The notes beneath the pieces are model-generated. The model ran no database searches, had not been told where the DNA came from, and saw only the letters and a program-made list of their open reading frames with translations. A program made the translations under genes and the position numbers. From Mesotaenium endlicherianum (lineage: Eukaryota; Streptophyta; Zygnematophyceae; Zygnematales; Mesotaeniaceae), in contig WELA01012483.1 in NCBI GenBank assembly GCA_009602735.1, positions 150,325 through 214,324 of the forward strand: a stretch of 64,000 nt of DNA, given 5' to 3'. Position 1 is the first letter of the stretch. Every line of letters begins with the position of its first letter. Shown here piece after piece: positions 45,040-55,492 of the stretch.

Positions 45040-45706
45040 TGAGCTCACCAAGAATTTCCTCGAGCGTGATGCGCTGGGCCGGGTCGAAAGTGAGCATGCG
45101 GCGCACGAGGTCCTCCGCCTCTTGCAACACCTGGAGCCATGGTCCCCACGACGTGTTCAGCCTCCAGTTCGTAGCTGCTATAGATGACCTTGGGCGCCAC
45201 GTACGGGGGGCTGCCAGCCAGCGAGGAGAGCTTCTGGCCTGCAGAGACAAGTGGCAAAAGCGTGGGGGATAATCATGAGTGTGCCCCTGCTTCTGCAATG
45301 CCTCAGCACCTCCGCGATGGATGCAACCACTTCGGCTGCCTCATTCTCAAGATAGTGCTTGCGCTCCGTAATGGGGTTGAAGAGGTCCCCTCCCGGGCAA
45401 AGCAACAACACGAGGCAGACATATTGCACAGCAGACCGGCATCAAACAACAAGTCCAAATCCATACAGAAAGCCGATGCAGGAGAAGTTTAGCAGGCGAG
45501 TACAGAATGAGGTACTGCATTCGACATATAATCGGGCACGCGTGTAGCCAAGAAAGGCGCCTGGCAGTGCTCCGTGCGTGTCAGGAGATGGCGCAGACAA
45601 AGGCGAGTGCAATTGACCTTGGAGTCCTCCACAATGTTGCAAGGAGAAATGACAAACGGGTGGTCGCCAACAGCCTGCATGAGAATGACCTCCTCGCGCC
45701 CTACCT
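45040..45706 (-). pseudogene. Remnant of a CDPK-like serine/threonine protein kinase gene
   Basis: Minus-strand exon-like pieces in kinase order. 45706-45615 reads EEVILMQAVGDHPFVISPCN (subdomains III-IV). 45420-45283 reads VLLLCPGGDLFNPITERKHY and then AAEVVASIAEVLRHC (V-VIa). 45241-45148, after a TCTCTGCAG acceptor, reads GQKLSSLAGSPPYVAPKVI (VIII). About 45125-45050 reads DLVRRMLTFDPAQRITLEEI (XI) and ends at a GTGAGC donor-like site. The catalytic loop HRDLKPEN, the DFG block and the subdomain IX DxWSLG block were not found between the pieces. I therefore call it a decayed gene. The GGDLF block is typical of CDPK/CRK-like kinases. Element C begins at 45707, inside the first piece. Confidence 0.7.
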
Positions 45707-46539
45707 TGTAACGATCCGAGCTTTTTAGGCGTATTTAGAACGTTTTCCTAATTACCTAAAAGACGTTATACTTTTATTTTGTATAAGATTGCATGTTTAT
45801 TGAATTATTTTGACACACACGTGTGCCGACTCGATTGATTGGCAAAACGACCCAAATACTATTGCAAAAAGAATCGTAACACATGAAACTCACTCGGGCT
45901 AAAAATTGGACACCAATTTTTGGCGCGCGAGCCTTGAAAAAGTTCCCCGAGGGGTCATTAACCGCGTCAAAACTGACGCTTAACTGCGCCGCGCTTTATT
46001 AAGACTTTGGCGACCAAGAACTTCCTCTCTGTTCTTTCTTTCTTCTTACTAATTTCTCCGGGTTATGCGTGAGTCTGTCTGCCTTCCATTGAAGTTCTAA
46101 TGACAACGTTTTGTGCAGCATAGAGTTAGCAATAACAATCAAGACTTCTCTGTTGTGAGCGAATCATGCCTCTTAGAGGTAAGTTATGCATATTTTTGCT
46201 CAGTCCCATGGCTACGGGTTTTCTGCCCAGTTAATTATACTTCTTGCTGATTGTTGCAATCGCTTCTTAATTGTGTTTATCAGCTCTTGTCCGAAGGAAT
46301 ATTGAAATAATTCCGTATCTTACTCGCTACAGGACATTTAGTGGCCGCGGGTTAGATATGACCCTCAATGTTATCTTGTGCACAGGTTGCTGTTGGGCGC
46401 TACTGTAGAAAGCTACAGAAGGTCATTGACATCCAAATTTTGCAGGTTAGTTCATTAGTCTTGTATTTTTTGTTTTAGGTCTTCTCACCTACCTCATGCT
46501 CAATTTTCATGACATGTTCTTGCTCTTGATTCTTGTGTT

Positions 46540-48193
46540 TTGTGCATGTTAGTCATGGAAATCATGCCCAACTTCTGTAGCAGGTGCGGGGAAAGAAGGG
46601 GGGTTGGCTTAAAGTACTGTGTGCCCTGTGGAAAGATTTTTAGCAAATGGGTAGAGGTAGATCCGAGTTCATGGCTGATGAATTTTATAAGGCGGTTGTT
46701 TGAGAGGCTAAATGCCTCCCCTCAAGCCAAAGTTTACATCCGAGAGAGCAATGTGCCCAGAAATATCTTCTTGGCATTATTTGGTGACATAGGCAAAAAA
46801 GTTTACCATCGGATAGAGAGAACATACCCTCCCACGAGTACTAGCATTCGTCGAATTTGTTGGAAGGTTGAAGACTTAGATACTCTTATAGCTTTCCAAA
46901 GTGTTAGTGGGGAACATGCATGGGGGGCAGCTAAAGTGATTCCTACCTCCAAGGAGATTGTAGCCATCATTCCTCCTTTCTTCATGAATTGGAGATTAAG
47001 TACTATAGGTGAGGAAATGTGCATACTTAAAATTTCTTATTGCATCTTAAACCGAGTTGGAGAGGTGAATTTTGATCTTGATCAGTGCTATGATAGGGAG
47101 ATATGGAAGGCTTATTATTACATAAAGTGCAGATCTCACTTAGTGGGTAGGATGTCTCATTATACTATCTTTATGAGGTTAGAAGGTCAGGTACAAATCT
47201 GCGATGTTATGGTTAAGGCTGGCGATATTTGTAGAGAGTATGCTGCTAAGCTTGATGAGGAAGAAGATGCTCGTGAGAGAGAGTTGCTGGCTGCCAGACA
47301 TAGACCTCGGAGACTAGTTATGCAAGAAGCACAAAGCAAATGGGTTAGCACACTGCAAGCTATTTCAAAAGATGTCCAATACAGTCATCAGCATGCTGCT
47401 TCTGCTTCTTGCAACTCAGCTACCCCTACACTTACCGTGCCTACAGCAAAACAGCTTGCTAACATTGAGGGAACGCGCTTACTGAAGGCAGCAAGGGAGC
47501 TGGCTGCAAGAAAAAGAGTAAAAGCACAATCTGTCGAGGTGTCTAATTACTGGCAATTACATTCTATGTCCTTACATGTTCCTACTTATTGTGCATGATT
47601 GTATGTATACTTGTCTGTCCATATTGTTGCTTCACAAGTTACAGGAGCTACTTGCTGTTAAAACTTTTTTGCTTCTTATACTAGCTAGCGCTGCTCATGA
47701 TTGAATGTGTAGTACTCTTTACATGCATTTATGCCAGGTTTCCTTGATAAAAAAACTGCCAGCTGTGGCATGTGCCATGATAAAATCCTTCTTTATTGCT
47801 GATTTTTTCTATTACATGCTTGCATTGTCTTGCTTCTTGTTAGATCCCAAGAGTCCCTATTCCACCATTTGTATATGTGTCTCAAGAGGATGAGCAAAAC
47901 AATGAGCACCATAAAGGTGCTTATAAAAATGTCATTACAGGCGCAGCGATATCTCGCCCTGATAACATTGAAGGTAGAAGACTAATGAAGGCTCTTAGGC
48001 AGCATGCTTCTAATATGAGGGCCTCCGTCCAGGTAAGTGGCTCACCTTTAAAATCTTAACATTGTAATTACTTGCAAGTTAGCTTGCATGCTACACTTAA
48101 ATAATTACTCTGGCTGTTGCTAATCCACATCTCTGTCTACCACCTCTTTACCTTTCTATAACTCCTCAGCCTGCCTGGTCCTGTCAAGTCTAG
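46540..48193 (+). CDS. Zinc-ribbon gene with introns, transposon companion gene
   Basis: The first large exon is 46540-47538, most likely starting at the ATG at 46555 after the acceptor-like TGCATGTTAG. It encodes a Cys4 zinc ribbon (FCSRCGERRGVGLKYCVPCG) and a middle domain of no known family. It closes with a basic helical motif (NIEGTRLLKAARELAARKR). Donor GAG|GTGTCT at 47538 and acceptor CTTGTTAG|ATC at 47843 give a 305-base phase-0 intron. The next exon, 47844-48032, ends with a second copy of the motif (NIEGRRLMKALRQHASNMR) and a strong donor CAG|GTAAGT. A short final exon (48170-48193) after ACTCCTCAG is possible and would overlap the 3' end of the minus-strand gene. Small 5' exons near 46167 and 46386 may be untranslated. 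Function unknown; no frame damage was seen, so it may be recent. Confidence 0.55.
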
Positions 48194-50546
48194 TTTTAGG
48201 AAGAGGGACAAGACGGGTAACTGCCTTGCGAGCTGCTTCTTGGTGCACACTTTGAGCTGATCTGCTTTTTGACATGTTCCTACCATTCTTGTTAGGCCCT
48301 CCCTTTCTCTTGTTTGTATTATATGTTTTTCTCCAGTGGTGTAGCGCCTCAATGCCTTCTCCACTGAACTGATCAAGGTCACCGTGCCTCTTGATCATGG
48401 GTGGTATGTGGCACTTAAGAATATGCATATAAATTGTCAAGTGGTTTGATGCACATGCTGCGACAAAGCAATGCTCAAAGTCAACTGCAAGCAACTCTAC
48501 TCTAGCTGCCTTAGCCTCCCTGTCTGCTTGCAGGTCTTCAGGTCCAACAGGTTGTGCACGTGCACTCATGACATCCTCAAAAGCTGACCATGCTTTCTTC
48601 ACCTTCACTTTCATGGCAGCTTCCTCCGAGGATGCAAATACATGGTTTAGGAGGGAGTCAATCCGCTCAAGGAGAAGCCAACACTCCCGGCCAATGAAGT
48701 TAGGTTTGCCAGCACCACCTCCTTCTCGCCCTTCCCATGTGCTTTGGCTGCACTGATGATGTGGCATCCTACAGTTTCTTGCAGCAACTGTAGGAACCTC
48801 TCTTCAGCCTCTTCTCCTTGTGCCAGGTTAATGTGTATGGTTCTCTCATACATGGTAGAAGTTACTCTCAGAAGGAGATGTCACAGACATGGTACGCAAT
48901 CATTGGGAGGCACATCCAATAGTGGTGCCCTCTTGTGTCGTTGTCCGCGATGCAGCACTTGATACTCCAGCCTAGCCTTATTGCTCTCCTTCTCTGGTTT
49001 GCTTCTCATAGTCTTTATCTTGTCATCATCGAGGTCCTTCTCATTGTGGAACTCTTTTTTGCAGAACTCACATGTCATAGGCAGACTTGTCGGCGCATGG
49101 GCTGCATTCCTCATCCCATCTAGCGTCCGTAGACAACCAGCCCACCCACGTTCTGCAACCTGCTCACTGGTTATCTCGCACCACAAACAGGGGTATGTTG
49201 ACGATGCCCCACATAGGCCATACAGGCCATTGCTTAATTTGTAGTCGCCTCCAAGGTAGAACCTAACCATGTGTGCTGATTCATCTACTCTTATTCCAGT
49301 CCTTTTCAAAGCAGGCATGTCTTCTCGTAGTCTACTTGTGTGCTCTTTCAAACTGGGGTAGTCGTCGTCTCCTTCAAATATGAGTACGGTGCAATTGCTG
49401 AAGGGTGAACCAGCCAAGCTCTCATTGTCTTTCGTGATAACTCTGCAGCAAATGGTTGTCTGGTTGACGTTGCAAAACCACTGGGAAGCGTCTCCAAGAA
49501 TCTGAACTCTCACCACACGACCGGAAGGTATGTTCAGATCCATTATCCGATACTTCAAAACCTGCTCCATAGAAATACTCACGCCAGTGCCTCCTTCTTC
49601 TTGTATAGGCTTTAGCTCTGCATATAGCTCATCTGACATCCTTTGCACATACCTCTTTGATGCAAGCTTAGGAAGTCTGAGACTAACATCTTCGCATATG
49701 TGCTTGGGTTCCCACCCCAAAATCCTGCGAGTAGGTCTTAGATAGCAGGTTCAATAGCAACTGGTATTTCTCTTGTGACAAGCCTATTCTGTGCCATAGC
49801 GCTAGGCCTAAAAGGGTGTCCCAATGCTCCTGTATTTCTGCTATTGTCTTAGATTGTATCTCGTGCTTTATATCCAGCTCTGCTATTACTAGTGCCAGCC
49901 CTCCTGCTTGATCAACCCTGTTCAAATACGCAGCTAAGGCTGTTGCTTTCAGCTCAGGCCCTCCTTTGAACTTCTCCTCAATGAATAACCTTATGTCGTT
50001 TGCCATTCTTTGCACAATTTTCGCTTGCTCTCCACCAACTCTTGGGCGAGGTTGGGCCTTGGTGAAAGGGGTAGAAGTCTGTTCAACGTCCAGGTACCTA
50101 ATTCTCCTCTTTGCTACACTTAATTCAGTCTCCAGGGCTGTCTCTCTTTCTTTGTGCTTTTGCTTTAAGTTTTCTACTTCTCGCTTGTACTTCACCCGCC
50201 TGATGGCTAAGATTCTGTGCAACCTGGTAGTTTCGTCACTCTGCTTGGTCAGTGATTGTCTTGTTTGGTCTAATCTACTCACACTTCTAGGTTTCTTAGC
50301 TGGGGTAGATGATCGAGGCAAAACTGTTGTAGTTGACATAAATCTGCCCCTACTGCCTTTGGTTTGGTCTGGATTGTTTGCTGGGCCACGGGTTAAAAGT
50401 GTCTGAGGATGCTGATGCCACTTCTTTCTGGCTTGGGGTTGGGACAATGCAGGTGTGGGAAGAGCTCCTATGGCTGGAAGAGATGCTAAGTCTTCCATGG
50501 AGCAGGTTATATTTGTGCAATAAACTAAGTCAGGTGGTTCACACAA
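48156..50546 (-). pseudogene. DDE-type transposase-like gene, unassigned superfamily
   Basis: The N-terminal part (50546-49683) is basic, with a coiled coil (VKYKREVENLKQKHKERETA). The core follows: RVVRVQILGDASQW (about 49505, candidate first Asp), VRFYLGGDYKLSNGLYGLCG then PCLWCEI (about 49250-49180, candidate second Asp plus a Cys pair), and CEFCKKEF. The last part reads HCFVAACASNHLTIYMHILK then FSGEGIEALHHW (about 48370-48345, candidate Glu). The D-D-E order with a CLWC insert resembles transposase-like proteins seen in animals and algae, recalled from memory. Breaks: a one-base frame change near 49715 in a G run, an in-frame TGA at 48881-48883, and a frame change near 48720. An alternative is that one of these marks a short intron. 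Confidence 0.55.
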
Positions 50547-50814
50547 GCCATGGCATATCTCAGTAGAGAATATAGCCTGCTACTAGAACTGAGGGGCCCT
50601 ATTTTGCATATGAAAAAAAGACATTATAAAGGCTTTCAGTTCTGTTTAAGTGTCCAGGGTGGTAGGTAGAAAAGATGTACAGGCCACCCTCCAAGATTCT
50701 GGATAATCCAATCGTATATTATTTCTGGTCATTTCTTGGTCATTTTAAATGATAATTTCTATGTCTTGAATCTCTCATAATGTACAATTCATGTGTTCCT
50801 CATGCTTATAATAA

Positions 50815-51645
50815 GGTTAAGAAAATGTACACAAAATTTGAATCCATTTGAACGTGTGTGGAAGCCATGGTGCCCTCTACATTAGCACAAAAAAGGATGT
50901 GATGCAAAGCACAAATGGCCGGTTATCGGCAGATTTCAGGCACTCACTAAAACTAGCACATTTGTTCACAAACCAGTCCAATGGCTCTCACACTTGAACC
51001 ACATACTCTTGATGGTCATAGCTGTCCATGGGAACATTTAAAAAACATTCCTTGAAAAACTGCAAAAGTTGTGGGCCATCTGGTTACACTCGTGCGAACA
51101 TCGACACCTGGCAACATTTGCACGTGTGTGGCTCCTACAGGATTTGCTCAAATACATTTTTACTTAATTCCACATGTTCAATATAGGGTCATGCAAGGGT
51201 GGGTGAAGTTTCAACGAATTTGGGCATATGTAGAAGTTGTGGTGCCCTGCACACTGACATGAAAAATCTGTCATGAAATGCACAAATGCCCGCTTATTGA
51301 CAGATTTCTGAGAATCACTAAAAGTGGCACAACTGTTGACACACAAGTCCTATGGATCTAAAATTTGAAACACATACTCTTGAGTGTAATACCTGAGCAT
51401 AGAAACAAAAACAAGACCATTCCTTCTAAATCTCAAAAAGTTGCAACCAAGCCTCTTTCAGGCATCGACACCAGGCAATGTTTGCACGTGTGTGGCTCCT
51501 GTACACGATTTGTCAAATTACTTTTTTTTTTTTAAATCCACATGTTCATTATAGGGTCATGCATGGGTGGGTGAATTTTCAGTTACTTTGGGCATATGTG
51601 GAAGCTATCGTGACCTGCACAGGGACTTGCAAAATCTGTCAGAAC
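50815..51645. repeat. Tandem repeat of about 360 bases
   Basis: About 2.3 imperfect copies. Anchors such as TTGCACGTGTGTGGCTCCT (51119 and 51483), CACATGTTCA(A/T)TATAGGGTCATGCA (51172 and 51540) and CACATACTCTTGA recur at spacings near 360. It is non-coding and adjacent to the transposase gene, so it may be a subterminal array of the transposon. Confidence 0.75.
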
Positions 51646-52049
51646 TAATGTGTTTCGTCTAAATGACCAAATATACATGTTTCACTGAAAAGTAAATATC
51701 TGACAAGACCACAACTCTGATTAACCTCAAATTTTTGGACAGGATGGAAAACAGCCATATATACCTGACTAAAAAAAATTACACTTCCGACAAGTCCGCC
51801 GCAAACGGCGTCGAAAAGTCCGAAACTGCCCCTAAATGTCCTCAAAAGGGCATTTTGGGTTTCATGAGAAAGTAATTCAATTACTTTGCAAAAGTATAGC
51901 GTAATTAATCATAAAGTAGCTTGGTTAATGATGGCGGAATAATTTAATCAATTATGGATTGATTAACTTCTTTTTACTGTCACAATTTTTAATATTCAAA
52001 GTAATTGTTTTCGGTTAACGACGCATCACAAATCGGAAAGAAAACACCA

Positions 52050-52240
52050 AGTTGTGGCCCAAGGGAGCCACCGGTCGAAATTGAACCCGCGACCTCCCGG
52101 TCATTGCGTCGCGATTCCGAAAATAGTCGTAAAGTCAAACGAAATTTAATATGCAAAGTTATTTTGCATTTCGGCGGATTCAAACCCGCGACCTTTCGTT
52201 TCAAACGTTCACACCTAACCGATTGGCCAAAGTAGTTATT
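52050..52240 (-). repeat. Two tRNA-like blocks, possible dimeric SINE
   Basis: Minus-strand block 52240-52165 has an A-box-like TTTGGCCAATCGGTTAGG and a B-box-like GGTCGCGGGTTTGAATCC. Block 52115-52050 repeats AGGTCGCGGGTTCAATTTC. Both look like T-arm regions of tRNA genes, but full cloverleafs are not convincing. A tRNA-derived SINE pair or decayed tRNAs inside the C LTR. Confidence 0.35.
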
Positions 52241-52495
52241 ATAACTACCGGTTCATGTTCAATTAATCTGCACGCGACCGCGCGAGCAATCGCGACTTTT
52301 CAGAAAGTCGCGCGAACGCGAAAACGCCCGTTTGGCGTATAAGATTTTTTCGGAAACCGTCGAAAAGTCTCCTAAAGGCCAAACGGCGCGCTAGGAGCAT
52401 TCGGCCAAATTGGTTATGTCCAATTCAACTGTTTTTTGTTGAACATGAACCAGTGCCCTAGGTGGTGACTCGAAGCACTCCAGTGCCTCACGTTG

Positions 52496-52515
52496 TGCAA
52501 GTATATATACTTGCA
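52496..52515 (+). promoter_or_regulatory. TATA box centred in a perfect palindrome
   Basis: TGCAAGTATA followed by its exact inverted complement, 20 bases in all, containing TATATATA. It lies about 170 bases before the LTR end, where the U3 promoter is expected. Confidence 0.55.
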
Positions 52516-52684
52516 AGAGTCATTGTGAGTGCAACTCTCACAAGCACAAATTCTATTAGTTTTCATTTTCGCTTTCACAAGGATTGTGCATTTTCTTGAA
52601 GTTATCGTTATTTCTTTCTGCTAATATTAAATATTATTCTTGAATACCAAGCAAAGGTCCTCGTGGAAAGCAGAAACGTTACAT

Positions 52685-52696
52685 TGGTATTGGAGC
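52685..52696 (+). promoter_or_regulatory. Element C primer binding site
   Basis: TGGTATTGGAGC, initiator-Met-tRNA type, one base after the LTR end. It fixes the LTR boundary and the orientation of C. Confidence 0.75.
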
Positions 52697-52839
52697 CAAT
52701 CTCGATTTCTCCAAGGATTTTTTTTTATTTTTTTAGTAGTTGGAAAATATATTTTAAGGACAATTTTCCGTACTGGACAGTCACCCTTCCCAATCCTGCC
52801 CTACGCTACGGTCGCTTACCGTAGCCATATTTTTTAGGG

Positions 52840-53460
52840 GCAATTCTATGTACTGGACGGTCACCCATCCCAATTCTGCCCGACGCTCCAATTGCTTATC
52901 GTCTTTCGACGGGGAATTTTGTCACCCTCTTCCAGCGCTATCTCGGCTTCCCTCTGGAAGGCAAAATTGGTGCCGAGGCTGCTGCTGCTGCCGCCGCCGC
53001 TGCTACAACTGCCACTGCTGCTGCCGCCGCTGCTGCTGCTCTTATCCTCCCTGCTGTCAACGCCAACAATGCTGGCGGATTGCCCGCCGAACCACTATCG
53101 CCGCGCACTTTTCAGCAGACGATATTCCAACGCTTCACGACCTTGACAACTGACAATCAAACCATGACTATGGCTTTGCATACTCTGTCAGATGTCATTA
53201 CTAGCACTGAAAATTGTGTTTAGAATGCTGAAGCAAATCACACAGAGTTGACGGACCTCGTCACTTGTTTTGTTACGGCTATGGAAGCTCATCCCACTGT
53301 TGGTCCTTTCTTACAGGCTGCCCAGGGGATGCCGGGAACGTCCAACGCCGGAGGTACCAACTTCACTCCAAAGTTGACTCGTGTTAGGTCTACCGATCAG
53401 TATTGCGGTTATTGCCTTGACGGTCTTCGCGATTATGCTCGTTGCCCTTACTTGTACTAG
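52840..53460 (+). pseudogene. Element C gag remnant
   Basis: Short readings in the gag position: an Ala/Leu-rich stretch coded by CTG repeats (about 52975-53045) and TDLVTCFVTAMEAHPTVGPF (about 53251), ending with a knuckle-like YCGYCLDGLRDYARCP (about 53400-53450). It is much shorter than the family's usual gag and is broken. Confidence 0.5.
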
Positions 53461-53593
53461 TTTTGGGCCTATTTCTTAGCTAAACACACTCCTTAGTGAG
53501 CAAGAAATTCTAGGTGCTTGTGCGCATGCACCCAAGGTTCTTGTTCTCTCAGGCATACCCGATATAAATATATTTTGTTCAAAATATATTGGT

Positions 53594-54358
53594 ATGCAAG
53601 TGTTAAGCTTTGCCGAGTTCTTAGAGCTCAAGTGCATCCATGCTTGCATGTTCTTGCACTTCCAACCGCATGACCCTAACGTTGAACGGTGTTACGGACA
53701 CTTGTCTTGTTTACGGATTGCACCAATTTATATTACTGCATTTACACACAACCGCGAGAAGTTTGAGCCAATCACTCAGTTTCCCGCCGGTTTGGCAATG
53801 CAAAATGGCATTTTGGTAAACAAACTCCATATTTCCCATTTTCCTCTCAAGGCGAGGACATTGCTAGTGATGCATAATGCTTCTTTGGGGTTAAGTATGA
53901 CATTTGAAACGAAAGTTTCAGGCAAGTCATGCTTCACAATCATTGATTCAGGCGCATCAGAGAGCTTCATTAGTGCACGTTTTGCACAAGGGATGAAGTT
54001 GATTCCACCACTCAAGGACGAGGAACTTCGCCTTGGCGATGGCTCGTTAGCTTGTATTACTGGAAAGATGAAGTTACCGCTTCAGGTGCAGTCATACCAT
54101 GGCCACGAAAAGTTCTACGCCACGAACTTGCCCGATGGTGTTGATGCAATTTTGGGTAACACTTGGCTTACGCAAACAAGGGCATTGTTGGACTACGGTC
54201 AGCATACATGCATTGTTTGCAAGAAGGGTCACAAGATCACTCTTCGCTCTCTTAAGCCCGAAATGGAGTTAGAAAGTCCTAAGAGGACTCTTCTTTTGTT
54301 CGTGAAGCAAGCTCGGCGCTTGGCAAAGCGAGGTCAACATGTTTCTACGGATTACTGA
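53594..54358 (+). pseudogene. Element C aspartic protease region
   Basis: Retropepsin reading with CFTIIDSGASESFISARFAQ (about 53930-53990), LRLGDGSLACITGKM, and GVDAILGNTWLTQTRALLDY (about 54140-54200), the two classical protease blocks, followed by a Lys/Arg-rich tail leading to RT. Homologous in layout to A and B proteases but clearly a different family. Confidence 0.8.
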
Positions 54359-54405
54359 GACAAGCACCCTCTAAGGTTTCCACTAAGTTCTTTACGGAAG
54401 AACCG

Positions 54406-54952
54406 ATGTTAGAAATCCCTGATCATGTGACGACCCTCACGACGGCATTGTCTGCTCTTTTGCAGAAGTATAAGTCTGTGTTCCCACCTAATATACCAGC
54501 CGGGTTACCACCTAATCGGGGTATAGGGCATACAATCCCTCTTGTTCCTGATGCTCAAGCGACTTGGCGACCCATATATCGCTTAAGCCCGTTGGAGCTC
54601 CAGGAAATGAAGGACCAAATAACCGACTTGCTAGCCAAAGGATGGATTGAGCCGAGCTCGTCTCCATTCGGGGCGCCGATACTCTTTGTTCAAAAGAAGG
54701 ATGGGACCCTACGTATGTGCATTGGTTATCGTGCGTTGAACAATATTACGGTAAAGAATCGGTATTCGTTGCCTCGCATTAATGATTTGTTTGATTCGTT
54801 ACAGGGAGCATGCGTGTTCTCCTCACTTGATCTAGCCCAGGGGTACCATCAAATTTGAATCACATCGGAGGATGATCCCAAGACAGCGTTTCGGACGTCT
54901 ATTGGTCACTTCCAATACAAAGTCCTTAGTTTTGGACTTATTAATGCACCGG
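54406..54952 (+). pseudogene. Element C RT, first half
   Basis: Reading with [60 protein letters not shown] and [13 protein letters not shown], typical gypsy RT fingers and palm. It runs into the A2 insertion at 54953 and resumes at 61633. Broken. Confidence 0.87.
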
Positions 54953-55455
54953 TGTAGTGATTTGAGTTATTATATATTAGTTTGCATATATTTTAATGTT
55001 TTCAAATATATTTGGAGTAGTATTGTGTGGATTCAAGTGTGAATAGGTACTCTAGTGACTTGGTTCATGTCCTTTGAACCTTCTAAGGCATTTTCGAAGT
55101 TAGAGGAAAGACCTAGAAGAACTCCACGTGGCAAAAGTCAAATGTGCCATTTTTAGGTCAAAAGGACATGTGTACATTATTCTAGAAAGAGGTGGCAAGT
55201 TTTGGGATGTGTTGGGTGCCAACACATCAACATACACCTTCCTAGAAATTACTTATGTAGCAAGTATATAAACAAGAGCTAGAACATAGAAAGACATTCC
55301 AGAATCACTCTTGTACTTGCCAAAATCCAGAAATATATTAACTTTCAAGAAGCCATCTCTCTTTCAAGAAGCTACCACTTGTGTTCAAAGATCCTTGTCT
55401 TGAATAGATAAAGTATTCTGTTTTACTAAGTACTTTATCTATCTGTTTCACTACA
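54953..55455 (+). repeat. A2 5' LTR
   Basis: 503 bases with a TATATAAA box at 55265-55272, matching A1 LTRs. Confidence 0.96.
55265..55272 (+). promoter_or_regulatory. TATA box in A2 5' LTR
   Basis: TATATAAA in the same LTR position as in A1; likely U3 promoter of the element. Confidence 0.55.
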
Positions 55456-55456
55456 G

Positions 55457-55468
55457 TGGTATCGGAGC
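55457..55468 (+). promoter_or_regulatory. A2 primer binding site
   Basis: TGGTATCGGAGC, one base after the 5' LTR. Confidence 0.8.
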
Positions 55469-55492
55469 TAGGCACTTTGGTAGCACAAGAAG

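Larger units (their letters stand above)
46100..51650. mobile_element. Two-gene DNA transposon with DDE-type transposase
   Basis: Between the two parts of the C LTR lie two convergent genes: a plus-strand intron-containing zinc-ribbon gene (46540-48193) and a minus-strand DDE transposase-like gene (50546-48156). An array of about 360-base repeats follows on the right (50815-51645). Gene content and position inside an LTR indicate a DNA transposon. I could not identify terminal inverted repeats or target duplications, so the ends are approximate and the superfamily is open. Confidence 0.55.
51660..52683 (+). repeat. Element C 5' LTR, right-hand part
   Basis: AT-rich, gene-free DNA ending CGTTACA directly before the primer site. 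It holds two tRNA-like blocks (52050-52240), a palindromic TATA segment (52496) and a downstream T-rich leader. The left limit is uncertain because the border with the DNA transposon was not resolved. Confidence 0.6.

Noticed and set aside
45707-52683. A single 7 kb LTR
   Set aside because: It contains two convergent genes and a transposase, so a DNA transposon inserted into a normal LTR is the simpler reading.
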